Below, piece after piece: positions 16,058 to 24,357 of a DNA stretch of 64,000 nt. Location: contig NZ_CP034036.1 of the NCBI RefSeq assembly GCF_005484965.1, positions 62,001 through 126,000 on the forward strand, read 5' to 3'. The position numbers were made by a program, and so were the translations under genes. Position 1 is the stretch's first letter; each line of letters opens with the position of its first letter. The DNA comes from Brenneria nigrifluens DSM 30175 = ATCC 13028. GTDB taxonomy: Bacteria; Pseudomonadota; Gammaproteobacteria; Enterobacterales; Enterobacteriaceae. Below the pieces are notes generated by a model. That model did no database searches, was not told where the DNA came from, and saw only the letters and a list, made by a program, of their open reading frames with translations.

Positions 16058-19000
16058 TCACTCTTCTTCAATAACAATGACGCACTGTCCGGCGCTGACG
16101 GGCGATCCCGGCCGTACCCGCACTTCGCGCACCACCCCCGCGCAGGGGGCGGCGAGCGGGATTTCCATCTTCATGGATTCCAGCACCACCAGCGTGTCGC
16201 CCGGCGCGACCTGAGCGCCCACCGCCACCGCCACCTGCCATAGGTTGCCGGCGATCGGGCTTTCGACGCCATATTGGCCGGGCAGCAGGGGGGCGCTTTC
16301 CGGCGCTTCCGCGTGTTCGGCTTCGCCGTCGAGAGGCGCCCGATCGGCGTCGGCCCAGCGCAGCCGCTCGGCGTTGAACGCCGCTCGCTGCCGCCGGCGA
16401 AACGCGGCGATGCCGTCCGCCTCCCGTTCGAGAAATGCCTGATAGTCGGCCAGCGCCAGCTCGCCGTGTTCAATGCGCAGCGGATAGCGTCCCAGCGGGA
16501 AGTCGCGGCGAATTTGCAGCAGCTCGTCGGCGGAGACCGGATAGAAACGGATCTGATCGAAGAAGCGCAGCAGCCAGGGCTTGCCGTCGAACGCCGCCAC
16601 GTCCCGGTAGCGGTTCCACATTTGCAGGGTGCGGCCGACAAACTGATAGCCGCCGGGTCCTTCCATGCCGTACACGCACATATAGGCCCCGCCGATACCC
16701 ACCGAGTTTTCCGCCGTCCAGGTGCGCGCCGGATTGTATTTGGTGGTGACCAGACGATGGCGCGGATCGAGCGGTGTGGCGACGGGCGCGCCCAGATAGA
16801 CGTCGCCCAGCCCCATCACCAGATAGCTGGCGGCGAACACCAGGCGGTGGACCTCGTCCAGATCGTTCAGGTCGTTGATGCGACGGATAAACTCCAGATT
16901 GCTCGGGCACCACGGCGCGTCCTTGCGCACCGTGGTCATGTATTTCTCGATCGCCAACTGGCAGGCGGGGTCATCCCAGGAGAGCGGCAGGTACAGGATA
17001 CGCGAAGGGACGCGCAAATCCTGTTTTTCAGCGACCTTTTGCCACAGGTCGGCCACCCTGCGCAGCAGCTGCGGTAGCGGCAGCGTTTCCGGGCGATAGT
17101 GGATTTGCAGCGAACGGATCCCCGGGGTGATATCGATAATGCCGTCAATGTCGTCCGCCTGCAGCATTTGCATCAGCACGTGGCCGCGCAGGCGCAACGC
17201 CAGATCCAACTCCGCTTCGCCCAGCTCCAGCAGCAGATAGGTATCGCCGCTGAGGCGGGCCGCCAGCCGCCGGTCGCCCTGTCCGCAGTCGAGCACCACC
17301 GGGGATTGCAGCGGATGCGGTCGCCACTCCAACGCCTGCGCCCGCAATTCGGCATATTCCGTTTTGCGCGCCACGGCCAGCGCCCGCGCCGTTTCAATGC
17401 TGACCGGGGTAAAGCGCACCTTGTCGCCGGCCTTGAGCTGGCCGAGTTGCCACAGGTCGGCCTCGATGACGGTGACCGGACAGACGAATCCGCCCAGGCT
17501 CGGACCGTCCGGGCCGAGGATCACCGGCATATCCCCGGTGAAATCCACGGCGCCGACGGCGTAAGGATTGTCATGGATATTGGAGGGATGCAGTCCCGCC
17601 TCGCCGCCGCTCTCCCGCGCCCATTCCGGTTTCGGGCCGATCAGGCGCACGCCGGTGCGGCTGGAGTTGAAGTGGACTTGCCACTCGGTGGCGAAAAACC
17701 GGTCGATATAGCCGGGGGTGAAATACTCGGGGGCGCCGTGCGGGCCATAAATGACCCGCATTTCGCGCACCGCGGGCAGCGTGGCGATCAGGTCGTCGGG
17801 CAGCCGCGCGCCGCCGGCGTCGTCGCGCAGCGCGGGCAGATGCAGCACGTCGCCCGCGCGCAGCGCGCGGCCGGCATGGCCGCCGAACTGTCCCAGCGTA
17901 AAGGTGCTTTTACTGCCTAAATAATCGGGCGCCTGAATGCCGCCCCGCAGGCACAGATAGCTGCGTGCGCCCGCCCCGGTAATCGTGCCCAGCCGCAGGG
18001 TGGCGCCCGCCGGGATGGTGAAGGCGGCGTTCATCGGCTGCGGCCGTCCGTCCAGCTGTATCGGCAGTTCGGCCCCGGTCACCGCGGCGACGGCTGCGGT
18101 ATTGAAGCGCAGGGTGGGGCCGCTCATGGTCACTTCCAGCGCCGCCATGCCCGCGTCGTTGCCCAGCAGGCGGTTTCCCAGACAGAGCGAGCGGCTATCC
18201 ATCGGCCCGGAGGGCGGAACCCCCACGGCCCAGTAACCGATACGTCCGGGATAATCCTGCACCGTGGTTTGCGTGCCGGCGGCCAACACCTCGAACGTAC
18301 TGGCCTGATAAACCAGCGTTTCCAGACAGCGGGTCCAGGGCCGTCCGCTGGCGAATGGCGTATCCCTCAGGATCTGGCGCAGATACTCGCGGTTGGTTTC
18401 CACCCCGTAGAGCGCCGTATCGGCCAGCGCCCGATCGAGGGCGGTTAAGGCCTCTTGCCGGTCGGGGGCCCAGGCGATCAGTTTGGCTATCATCGGGTCG
18501 AAATAGGGCGGGATCTCACATCCCGCTTCGACCCAGGTATCGATGCGCAGCGATTTACCCTCGGCGTGAGGGAAGTCGACCGCCGTCAGCAGCCCAGGGC
18601 TGGGCTGAAAGTTGCGCCCCGGATCTTCGGCGTACAGCCGGGCCTGAATCGCATGGCCCTGCGGCGCCAGGCTCCGCGCCAGCTCGGCCAGCGGCGGCAG
18701 TTCCCCCGCGGCCAGTTGCAGCATCCAGCGCACCAAATCCACGCCCCATACCTGTTCGGTGACGCCGTGTTCAACCTGCAGGCGGGTATTGACCTCAAGA
18801 AAATAAAAGCGTTCGTCCTGGCCGTCGTAGATGAACTCGACCGTACCCGCGCTGCGGTAGTCGACCGCACAGGCCAGCTTGACCGCCGCGTCGCACAGCG
18901 CTTTATCCATCCCGGCCGGCAGGTTCGGCGCGGGCGTTTCTTCCAGCACCTTCTGGTTACGCCGCTGTACCGAACAGTCGCGTACGCCCAGCGCCAGCAC

Positions 19001-19657
19001 CTCTCCGCCGCCGTCGCCGAAAATCTGTACCTCCAGGTGACGGGCGCGTTCGATATACTTTTCGACGAATACCCCGGCATCGCTGAAATTGTTCTGCCCC
19101 AGACGGCGAACGCTGTCGAAAGCCTCCGACAGCTCGTCGGCGCGCCAGCATACGCGCATGCCGATGCCGCCGCCGCCCGCGGTGCTTTTCAGCATCACCG
19201 GGTAGCCAATGGCGCTTGCCGCCGCCAGCGCGGCGTCCGCATCCTCCAGCAACGCCGACCCCTCCAGCAGGGGAATGCGCTGAGCCTTCGCCAGCGCGCG
19301 GGCGGTATGTTTAAGGCCGAATACGCGCAGCTGTTGCGGCGTGGGGCCGATAAAGGCGATCCCGGCGGCTTCACAGGCTTCGGCGAAGGCGGCGTTTTCC
19401 GACAGGAAACCGTAGCCGGGGTGAATGGCGTCGGCCCCGGTTTTTCTGGCCGCGTCGAGGATCTTATCCACCATCAGATAGGTTTGCGCCGCGGGGCCGT
19501 CTCCCAGGCTGACCGCGACGTCCGCCTGCCGGACATGCAGACTGGCGGCGTCGGCTTCTGAATAGACCACCACGCCCGGCACGTTCAGGTCGCGCAGGGT
19601 GCGTAAAATACGGCAGGCGATGGCGCCGCGATTGGCAATCAATACGTTTTCAAACAT
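16058..19657 (-). CDS. Biotin-dependent guanidine carboxylase (urea carboxylase family)
   Basis: 1199 residues, full length for the family. Order: biotin carboxylase (about 1-450; IANRGAIACRILRTL, ATP-grasp loop STAGGGGIGMR, EKYIERARHLEVQIFGD, FLEVNTRLQVEHGVTE); KipI/KipA-like carboxyltransferase halves (about 455-1000; TTVQDYPGRIGYWAVGVPPSGPMD, FVCPVTVIE, ENSVGIGGAYMCVYGMEGPGGYQ); C-terminal biotinyl carrier with ESMKME, biotin on Lys1163. It carboxylates guanidine (or urea) using ATP and bicarbonate. Guanidine is preferred because a guanidine-I riboswitch heads the operon and the two deiminase subunit genes stand beside it. Family members also accept urea. Confidence 0.9.
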   Translation of the reverse strand: MFENVLIANRGAIACRILRTLRDLNVPGVVVYSEADAASLHVRQADVAVSLGDGPAAQTYLMVDKILDAARKTGADAIHPGYGFLSENAAFAEACEAAGIAFIGPTPQQLRVFGLKHTARALAKAQRIPLLEGSALLEDADAALAAASAIGYPVMLKSTAGGGGIGMRVCWRADELSEAFDSVRRLGQNNFSDAGVFVEKYIERARHLEVQIFGDGGGEVLALGVRDCSVQRRNQKVLEETPAPNLPAGMDKALCDAAVKLACAVDYRSAGTVEFIYDGQDERFYFLEVNTRLQVEHGVTEQVWGVDLVRWMLQLAAGELPPLAELARSLAPQGHAIQARLYAEDPGRNFQPSPGLLTAVDFPHAEGKSLRIDTWVEAGCEIPPYFDPMIAKLIAWAPDRQEALTALDRALADTALYGVETNREYLRQILRDTPFASGRPWTRCLETLVYQASTFEVLAAGTQTTVQDYPGRIGYWAVGVPPSGPMDSRSLCLGNRLLGNDAGMAALEVTMSGPTLRFNTAAVAAVTGAELPIQLDGRPQPMNAAFTIPAGATLRLGTITGAGARSYLCLRGGIQAPDYLGSKSTFTLGQFGGHAGRALRAGDVLHLPALRDDAGGARLPDDLIATLPAVREMRVIYGPHGAPEYFTPGYIDRFFATEWQVHFNSSRTGVRLIGPKPEWARESGGEAGLHPSNIHDNPYAVGAVDFTGDMPVILGPDGPSLGGFVCPVTVIEADLWQLGQLKAGDKVRFTPVSIETARALAVARKTEYAELRAQALEWRPHPLQSPVVLDCGQGDRRLAARLSGDTYLLLELGEAELDLALRLRGHVLMQMLQADDIDGIIDITPGIRSLQIHYRPETLPLPQLLRRVADLWQKVAEKQDLRVPSRILYLPLSWDDPACQLAIEKYMTTVRKDAPWCPSNLEFIRRINDLNDLDEVHRLVFAASYLVMGLGDVYLGAPVATPLDPRHRLVTTKYNPARTWTAENSVGIGGAYMCVYGMEGPGGYQFVGRTLQMWNRYRDVAAFDGKPWLLRFFDQIRFYPVSADELLQIRRDFPLGRYPLRIEHGELALADYQAFLEREADGIAAFRRRQRAAFNAERLRWADADRAPLDGEAEHAEAPESAPLLPGQYGVESPIAGNLWQVAVAVGAQVAPGDTLVVLESMKMEIPLAAPCAGVVREVRVRPGSPVSAGQCVIVIEEE

Positions 19658-19813
19658 GTGAAACGCTCTCGGAAATGGGCAGGTCGTCCTGCTTCTGCTG
19701 TTCTGCGCCAGGGTCGTCCGCGGCGCGGATGCCGAGGCATCAGGCTCCGTGGCGCGCCGTGGCGGTTATCGCGTTGCCTGGTCCGCGTCGCCGGGCGGTT
19801 GATTTTCGCCTCG

Positions 19814-20449
19814 TCACGACCATATCAGCACCTCCGCCGGGGTGGGGTTCCAGCCGTTGCAGGGGTTATTGAGCTGCGGGCAATTGGAGATCAGTACGAT
19901 GACGTCCGTCTCCGCCCGCAGTTCGACGTACTTTCCCGGCGCCGAGATGCCGTCTTCAAAGGTCAGTCCCCCCTCGGGCGTGACCGGGACATTCATGAAA
20001 AAGTTGATGTTGGCGCCGATGTCTCTCTTATCCAGACGGCCGTCGTGCAGGCAGGCGCACAGGAAGTTGTCGCGGCAGCTGTGCATATAGCGTTTATCCA
20101 GCGCATAACGCACGGTATTGCTCTCCTGCGCGCAGGCGCCGCCGAGCGTATCGTGCCGGCCGCAGGTGTCGGCGACGATGGTCAGCAGCGGGTTGCCGAG
20201 ATTGGAATAGAGTACGCTGCCGGTGGTCAGATAGGCGTTGTTCTGACGGCGCAGCGTGCGCTGGGGATCGTAGCGCTCCCGCGGGTCGGCGGCGCGGTAA
20301 AACAGCGTATCGACGGCCTGGTTGCCTTCCAGATCGAGCAGGCGCAGCGTTTGGCCTGTTTTAACTTCAAACAGATAGGGTTCGCCCGCCGGGATCACAT
20401 GACGCGACAGCGCCTGTTCCGGCTGAAGGTGACTGGTGGTTAAGCTCAT
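19814..20449 (-). CDS. Carboxyguanidine deiminase subunit (DUF1989, urea carboxylase-associated protein 2 type)
   Basis: 211 residues from ATG 20449, which has GAGGG eight bases upstream. An alternative GTG at 20464 would overlap the previous stop. It is a DUF1989 protein with ADTCGRHDTLGGAC and NINFFMNVPVTPEGG, then PGKYVELRAETDVIVLISNCPQLNNPCNG. The ADTCGxHDxxGGA motif is shared with its upstream partner. In guanidine-using bacteria two such paralogues form CgdAB, which removes ammonia from carboxyguanidine to give allophanate. A 156-base non-coding gap separates it from the carboxylase gene. Confidence 0.82.
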   Translation of the reverse strand: MSLTTSHLQPEQALSRHVIPAGEPYLFEVKTGQTLRLLDLEGNQAVDTLFYRAADPRERYDPQRTLRRQNNAYLTTGSVLYSNLGNPLLTIVADTCGRHDTLGGACAQESNTVRYALDKRYMHSCRDNFLCACLHDGRLDKRDIGANINFFMNVPVTPEGGLTFEDGISAPGKYVELRAETDVIVLISNCPQLNNPCNGWNPTPAEVLIWS

Positions 20450-20460
20450 CGTATTATCCC

Positions 20461-21189
20461 TCACAGGTATTGGCGTTCAGTGTTATGCAGGGCGCGGGCG
20501 TTTTCCGCGCGCGAATGCCGGCAAAGTTCGGTGATGCCGTCGCCGTTTGGCCGCAGCCAATTTAGTCGCACGGGCTTGGGGGAATAGCGCGGATTGGGGT
20601 CCATGGGGTGCTGGAGCGCGGTGAGTATCACCAGCGTATCCATCGGCGCGTAGAGTTCGACGTAATCCCCGGCCTTGGCATTACCCGGCTGGAAGTGGAA
20701 GCCGCCGCTTTCATCCACCGTCACCTTGCTGAACAGGTTGACGACCATCAGCAGGTCTTGCAGATTCAGGTTCCACTTACCCATCTCCACCAGCAGGTTA
20801 TCCACGCCGTTGCGATGGAAGGCGTTGCGCTGTTCCTGATAACGTCCCGGACCGTATTTCTCCTCGACTTCCCGTGCGTTGAGCGCCCCGCCGAAGCTGT
20901 CGTGCCAGCCGCAGGTGTCGGCGGTGACGGCGGCCAGCACCCGGCCCATATCCGAATAGAGACAGTGGCCGACGGTGAGTTTTGCCGTGTGCTGGCCTTT
21001 CAGGGTGTCGGGCAGATTAAGCCGCTCGCTGGGCTGGGCCGCATTCAGCAGCATCAGGCTGACGTTGGCGTCGCCCTCGATATCCGTGATGCGCAGCAGT
21101 TGGCCGCGGCGCAGGACAAACGAGGCGTGTCCGCCGCCGGGAACGATTTCTTCATATAAAGCAGACTGTAAAATCAATGGGTCGGTCAT
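20461..21189 (-). CDS. Carboxyguanidine deiminase subunit (DUF1989, urea carboxylase-associated protein 1 type)
   Basis: 242 residues from ATG 21189. The longer open frame to 21438 lies within the ATPase gene and is not protein-like. DUF1989 features: ADTCGWHDSFGGALNARE, HRNGVDNLLVEMGKWNL, VVNLFSKVTVDESGGF and AGDYVELYAPMDTLVILTALQHPMDP. It resembles the CgdA partner of the next gene; the pair is expected to act as a hetero-oligomer on carboxyguanidine. The ribosome site (AAGGAT) lies just upstream, 12 bases after the ATPase stop. Confidence 0.82.
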   Translation of the reverse strand: MTDPLILQSALYEEIVPGGGHASFVLRRGQLLRITDIEGDANVSLMLLNAAQPSERLNLPDTLKGQHTAKLTVGHCLYSDMGRVLAAVTADTCGWHDSFGGALNAREVEEKYGPGRYQEQRNAFHRNGVDNLLVEMGKWNLNLQDLLMVVNLFSKVTVDESGGFHFQPGNAKAGDYVELYAPMDTLVILTALQHPMDPNPRYSPKPVRLNWLRPNGDGITELCRHSRAENARALHNTERQYL

Positions 21190-21200
21190 GGCTAAAATCC

Positions 21201-21995
21201 TTATAGGTGATCGGTCGCCGGAGCCGGGATGATGTGCGGCGGCAGCGTGGCAAGCGCGCGGCGCGCGGCAAGGCGATCGGCGTTCAGGGGAATGTCGTAG
21301 GTCACACGCGCGCCGTAGGCGTTCGGCGCCTGAGGGTCGAGCCGAACCTTGTCGAACACCAGCAGCCGGGTGCCGAGATTGAAACCTTCCGACAGATCGT
21401 GGGTGACCATAAAGGCGGTGAGGCGGGTTTCCTGCCACAGCGCCAGCAGCAGCTGGTGCATATCTTTGCGAATGCCGGGGTCGAGCGCGCCGAACGGTTC
21501 ATCCAGCAGCAGAATGCGCGGACGCATGATGAACGCCTGCGCAATGGCCAGGCGCTGTTGCATACCGCCGGACAGCTGGCCGGGGTATTTATCCAGCGCC
21601 TGTCCCAGCCCTACCCGCTGCAGCAGATGCGTCGCCTCTTCCCTGGCCCGGCGCTTGCGGCGTCCGAAGAAGCGGCCGATGACGCGGGTATGCAGCAGCT
21701 CCGGGCCGATGACCACGTTGTCCAGCACGTTCAGGTGCGGGAAGACCGAGTAACGCTGAAACACCACGCCCCGGCTGGCGTCGGGTTCATCCGCCAGCGG
21801 CCTGCCTTCCAGCAGCAGGCTGCCCCTGCTCGGTTTTTCCTGCCCCAGCAGCAAGCGCAGAAACGTCGACTTGCCGCACCCGGATGCGCCCACCATGGTG
21901 CAGAATTCCCCTTCCTCGATGGAGAGGTTCAGGCGTTCCAGCACCACATGGTCGCCGTACTCCTGCCAGATATTGTTGATTTGAATAAAACTCAT
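21201..21995 (-). CDS. ABC transporter ATPase of the guanidine operon
   Basis: 264 residues starting MSFIQINNIWQEYGDH at 21995, which overlaps the permease stop by ATGA. Walker A is GASGCGKS, signature LSGGMQQRLAIAQ and Walker B ILLLDEPFGALDP; VTHDLSEGFNLGTRLLVFDKVR is typical of the NitT/TauT class. It energises the permease at 21992 for uptake of guanidine or a guanidine-containing compound (inferred from riboswitch and neighbours). Confidence 0.86.
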   Translation of the reverse strand: MSFIQINNIWQEYGDHVVLERLNLSIEEGEFCTMVGASGCGKSTFLRLLLGQEKPSRGSLLLEGRPLADEPDASRGVVFQRYSVFPHLNVLDNVVIGPELLHTRVIGRFFGRRKRRAREEATHLLQRVGLGQALDKYPGQLSGGMQQRLAIAQAFIMRPRILLLDEPFGALDPGIRKDMHQLLLALWQETRLTAFMVTHDLSEGFNLGTRLLVFDKVRLDPQAPNAYGARVTYDIPLNADRLAARRALATLPPHIIPAPATDHL

Positions 21996-22813
21996 CCTTT
22001 GTCCCCCGCGGACCAGGGGAAAAAGTATCGGTTGAGACGTCTTAAGGCGTAGTCCATCAGCCAGGCCAGCAGCGTGATCCACACCACGTAAGGCAGGATC
22101 ACGTCCATGGCCATATAGCGGCGCACCAGGAATATCCGATAACCCAGGCCCGCGGTGGCCGAAATGGCCTCGGCGGAGATCAGGAACAGCCAGGCGGAGC
22201 CCAGCATCAGGCGCAGTGAAACCAGCAGACGCGACAGCAACTGGGGCAGCACCACCCTGAGCACCAGCGTCCAGCTATTGGCGCCCAGCGTTTGCGCCTT
22301 GATCAGCAGTTCGGGGGGGATTTCGCGGGCGCGCTGTTCGAGATCGCGCGCCAGTACCGGCGTGATGCCGATAACGATCAGCATCACTTTCGACAGCTCA
22401 TCCAGGCCGAAAACGATAAACAGAATCGGCAGTATCGCCAGCGGCGGGATCATCGACAGCACGGTCATCAGCGGGGACAGCGGCGCCCTGAACAGCGGGA
22501 ATACCCCGGCGGCGATGCCGAGGCACAGCCCCGCCAGCGAGGCGACGCCCAGTCCGATCGCCAGCCGGCTCAGGCTGGCCGCGGTGTCCGCCCACAGCAG
22601 ATATTCGCCGCTGCGCCTGTCGGCGGTAAAGGCGACGCGTTCTATCGCCTCGACCATCTGCGCGGCGCTGGGCAGCAGCTTGTCGCTGGGGTTGTCCGCC
22701 AGCCGGACGGCCGAACTGGTGAAATAGAGGGCGATCAGCAGCGCAAACGGCAGCAGCATAAGCAGCAGCCGTCCGCCGAGACCCGGATGACGATTGATTA
22801 AACGCATGGCCAT
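21992..22813 (-). CDS. ABC transporter permease of the guanidine operon
   Basis: 273 residues. An N-terminal membrane span (LLLMLLPFALLIALYFTSSAV) is followed by a permease core with SPLMTVLSMIPPLAILPILFIVFGLDELSK and the coupling loop EIPPELLIKAQTLGANSWTLVLRVVLPQLLSRLLVSLR. Only one permease gene is present, so it should work as a homodimer, unlike the two-permease pyrimidine transporter nearby. It lies 12 bases after the binding-protein gene and overlaps the ATPase start. Confidence 0.86.
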   Translation of the reverse strand: MAMRLINRHPGLGGRLLLMLLPFALLIALYFTSSAVRLADNPSDKLLPSAAQMVEAIERVAFTADRRSGEYLLWADTAASLSRLAIGLGVASLAGLCLGIAAGVFPLFRAPLSPLMTVLSMIPPLAILPILFIVFGLDELSKVMLIVIGITPVLARDLEQRAREIPPELLIKAQTLGANSWTLVLRVVLPQLLSRLLVSLRLMLGSAWLFLISAEAISATAGLGYRIFLVRRYMAMDVILPYVVWITLLAWLMDYALRRLNRYFFPWSAGDKG

Positions 22814-22825
22814 TCCCCGCGGTGG

Positions 22826-23872
22826 TTAGAGTTGCCCTGCGGCGGCCATCTGGGCAAAGGTGGCGTCAAAGCGCAGCTTCACGTTGTTTTCGTCGCCGAT
22901 AATCGCCCCGCCGGGGAAGGCCATCCCCACCGCGTCGGCGCTGCGCGCGCCCTCGCCGAGCAGCCCTTTTTCATAGGAAAAATCCGCTACCCGCCGCATG
23001 GTTTTCGGCAGGTCGGCGCTGGTGACGAACCGTACGGCGTCAGCGGGGGCATGGAATAAATGGGTGGTTTTGAGCTGGGCCTGGTAGCCCGGCAGATCGG
23101 TTCCTGAAGCGCGCGCCATGGCCTCAAGCGCGGCGTTATCCCCCGCTTGCATCAGCGCCATGATTTCAAACCAGGCGCCGGTCAGGGCCTTGCCCAGCGC
23201 CGGGTTGTCGTTAAGCGTTTGGGTATTGACGACCAGCAGATCGATGATTTCGCCGGGGATCTGGCTGGAGCTGAACACTTCGGTGACGCTGGGAACGGCT
23301 TTGATGACGGAAAGCTGCGGGTTCCAGGCGCCGGCGGCCTGCACGCTGCCGGTGTTGAACGCGGCGACGATATCGGCGTCGGAGGTATTCACCACTTTGA
23401 GATCTTTTTCCGCCAGCCCGGCCTTCTCCAGCCCGCGCACCAGCAAATAGTGAGAAACGGAGAGTTCGGGCAGATTGATATTCAGCCCTTTCAGATCGGA
23501 CAGCGTCTTGTTTTCGCCCTTTATGACGATGCCGTCATTGCCGTCGGAAAAGCTGCCGGCGAGCAGGGCGGTGGTATCGACCCCGCCCGCCGCGGGCATG
23601 GTCAGCGCATCCATATTGGTCATGGCGCAGCCGTCGAACTGGCCGGCGGTATACTGGTTGATCGACTCCACGTAGTCATTAAGCTGGGTGACTTTGATAT
23701 CAATACCGTATTTTTTGGCCCACTTATCGATAATACCTTCGGTGCTGATATAGCCCCACGGCATCCAGCCCGCATAAATCGTCCAGCAGACGTTAAAGCT
23801 CTTTTTCGTTTCGGCGGCGGCGGAAAAGCTCAGCAGGGTCAGGAAGCAGGCGGTAAGGAAAGACTTTCTCAT
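22826..23872 (-). CDS. Periplasmic substrate-binding protein of the guanidine operon
   Basis: 348 residues. MRKSFLTACFLTLLSFSAAAE is a clear Sec signal peptide. The mature NitT/TauT-like protein shows CWTIYAGWMPWGYI, GQFDGCAMTNMDALTMPAAGG and VVNTSDADIVAAFNTGSVQAAGAWNPQL. The aromatic-rich opening is what one expects of a small cation pocket, but residue assignment is not possible here. As first gene after the riboswitch leader it receives the tightest guanidine control. The ligand is guanidine by context, not by direct evidence. Confidence 0.85.
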   Translation of the reverse strand: MRKSFLTACFLTLLSFSAAAETKKSFNVCWTIYAGWMPWGYISTEGIIDKWAKKYGIDIKVTQLNDYVESINQYTAGQFDGCAMTNMDALTMPAAGGVDTTALLAGSFSDGNDGIVIKGENKTLSDLKGLNINLPELSVSHYLLVRGLEKAGLAEKDLKVVNTSDADIVAAFNTGSVQAAGAWNPQLSVIKAVPSVTEVFSSSQIPGEIIDLLVVNTQTLNDNPALGKALTGAWFEIMALMQAGDNAALEAMARASGTDLPGYQAQLKTTHLFHAPADAVRFVTSADLPKTMRRVADFSYEKGLLGEGARSADAVGMAFPGGAIIGDENNVKLRFDATFAQMAAAGQL

Positions 23873-23939
23873 CAGGGTATCTCCAGTCAGGTTTACGGGT
23901 GCAGGAGCAGCAAAATACCTAGGGGTTTTAGGTTTGCTG
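23873..23939 (-). promoter_or_regulatory. Riboswitch expression platform hairpin
   Basis: In the RNA sense, GGAGACAGCAAACCTA pairs with TAGGTATTTTGCTGCTCC across an AAACCCC loop, so the stem uses the conserved GGGAGA at the aptamer 3' end. This offers an on/off switch between aptamer and hairpin. No U-run follows the stem, and the ATG is about 35 bases on, so Rho-dependent or translational control may apply rather than simple intrinsic termination. Confidence 0.5.
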
Positions 23940-24034
23940 TCTCCCGGGCTTTTATCCCGCCGTGTAACCTCGCTGGAGGTCGCCGGCTCTCGGACCAGTC
24001 ATTCACCCGCGGTGAACCGGAACCCTAGCCAGCC
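23937..24034 (-). ncRNA. Guanidine-I (ykkC) riboswitch aptamer
   Basis: Read on the minus strand, the leader contains the ykkC consensus elements in order: GGCTAGGGTTCCGG, a variable hairpin (TTCACCGCGGGTGAA), ACTGGTCCGAGAGCCGGCG, ACCTCCAGCGAGGTTACACGGCGGG, ATAAAAGCCCGGGAGA. These are the nearly invariant segments of guanidine-I riboswitches, which turn on carboxylase, transporter or efflux genes when guanidine is bound. It stands about 65 bases before the first gene of an operon that fits this ligand exactly. Confidence 0.93.
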
Positions 24035-24088
24035 ATTATTTAGTGCGCTCAGACGTGTTAGTACTGTGCTGCCCTGTTTACTGGTTTA

Positions 24089-24104
24089 AGCAAGATATAT
24101 ACCA
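24089..24104 (-). promoter_or_regulatory. Sigma-54 promoter of the guanidine operon
   Basis: On the minus strand TGGTATATATCTTGCT fits TGGCACR-N4-TTGCW at 14 of 16 positions with intact GG and TTGC elements. The predicted start is near 24079, some 45 bases before the riboswitch aptamer, so the operon would need both nitrogen limitation and guanidine. An ACTGGT...ACCAGT inverted repeat (24080-24085, 24101-24106) overlaps it. Confidence 0.65.
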
Positions 24105-24291
24105 GTTTATAAATAAAACAAAAACAAAGAGTTAAGTCCTTCCTCCTGCTAAAAAGACCCTAAAAGAGTGCGCTTAAATCGCCGTCTGCCCGAAAAGAGG
24201 GCAATTTCTCCCCGTATGATCGTCTCTTGCGCCGGCTCGGGAAGAAGGGCGGGGTAAAGGTTGTCGCAGGCGCGCTTCTTTTTAGCGATCC

Positions 24292-24307
24292 TGGCGCGTG
24301 TCTTGCA
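24292..24307 (+). promoter_or_regulatory. Sigma-54 promoter of the tetR/rutR-like gene
   Basis: TGGCGCGTGTCTTGCA matches TGGCACR-N4-TTGCW at 15 of 16 positions. The predicted start is near 24319, about 40 bases before the ATG. GGTT(N7)AACC at 24325-24339 is centred at the same distance from the box as the operator sites at 12027 and 25269, but its arms point the opposite way, so autoregulation is only a possibility. Confidence 0.65.
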
Positions 24308-24357
24308 CCTGATAAATCGGGTAAGGTTGTGGGTGAACCCTGGGAGGGAAACTGCCG

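Noticed and set aside
18455..19561. 368-codon open frame antisense to the guanidine carboxylase
   Set aside because: Shadow frame within the biotin carboxylase domain.
16058..24034. Plain urea carboxylase operon instead of guanidine
   Set aside because: The clear guanidine-I riboswitch and two DUF1989 deiminase genes favour guanidine; urea as side substrate remains possible.
24080..24106. ACTGGT/ACCAGT inverted repeat as a repressor site of the guanidine operon
   Set aside because: It overlaps the sigma-54 box itself and has no second copy in the cluster; kept only as a remark under the promoter.
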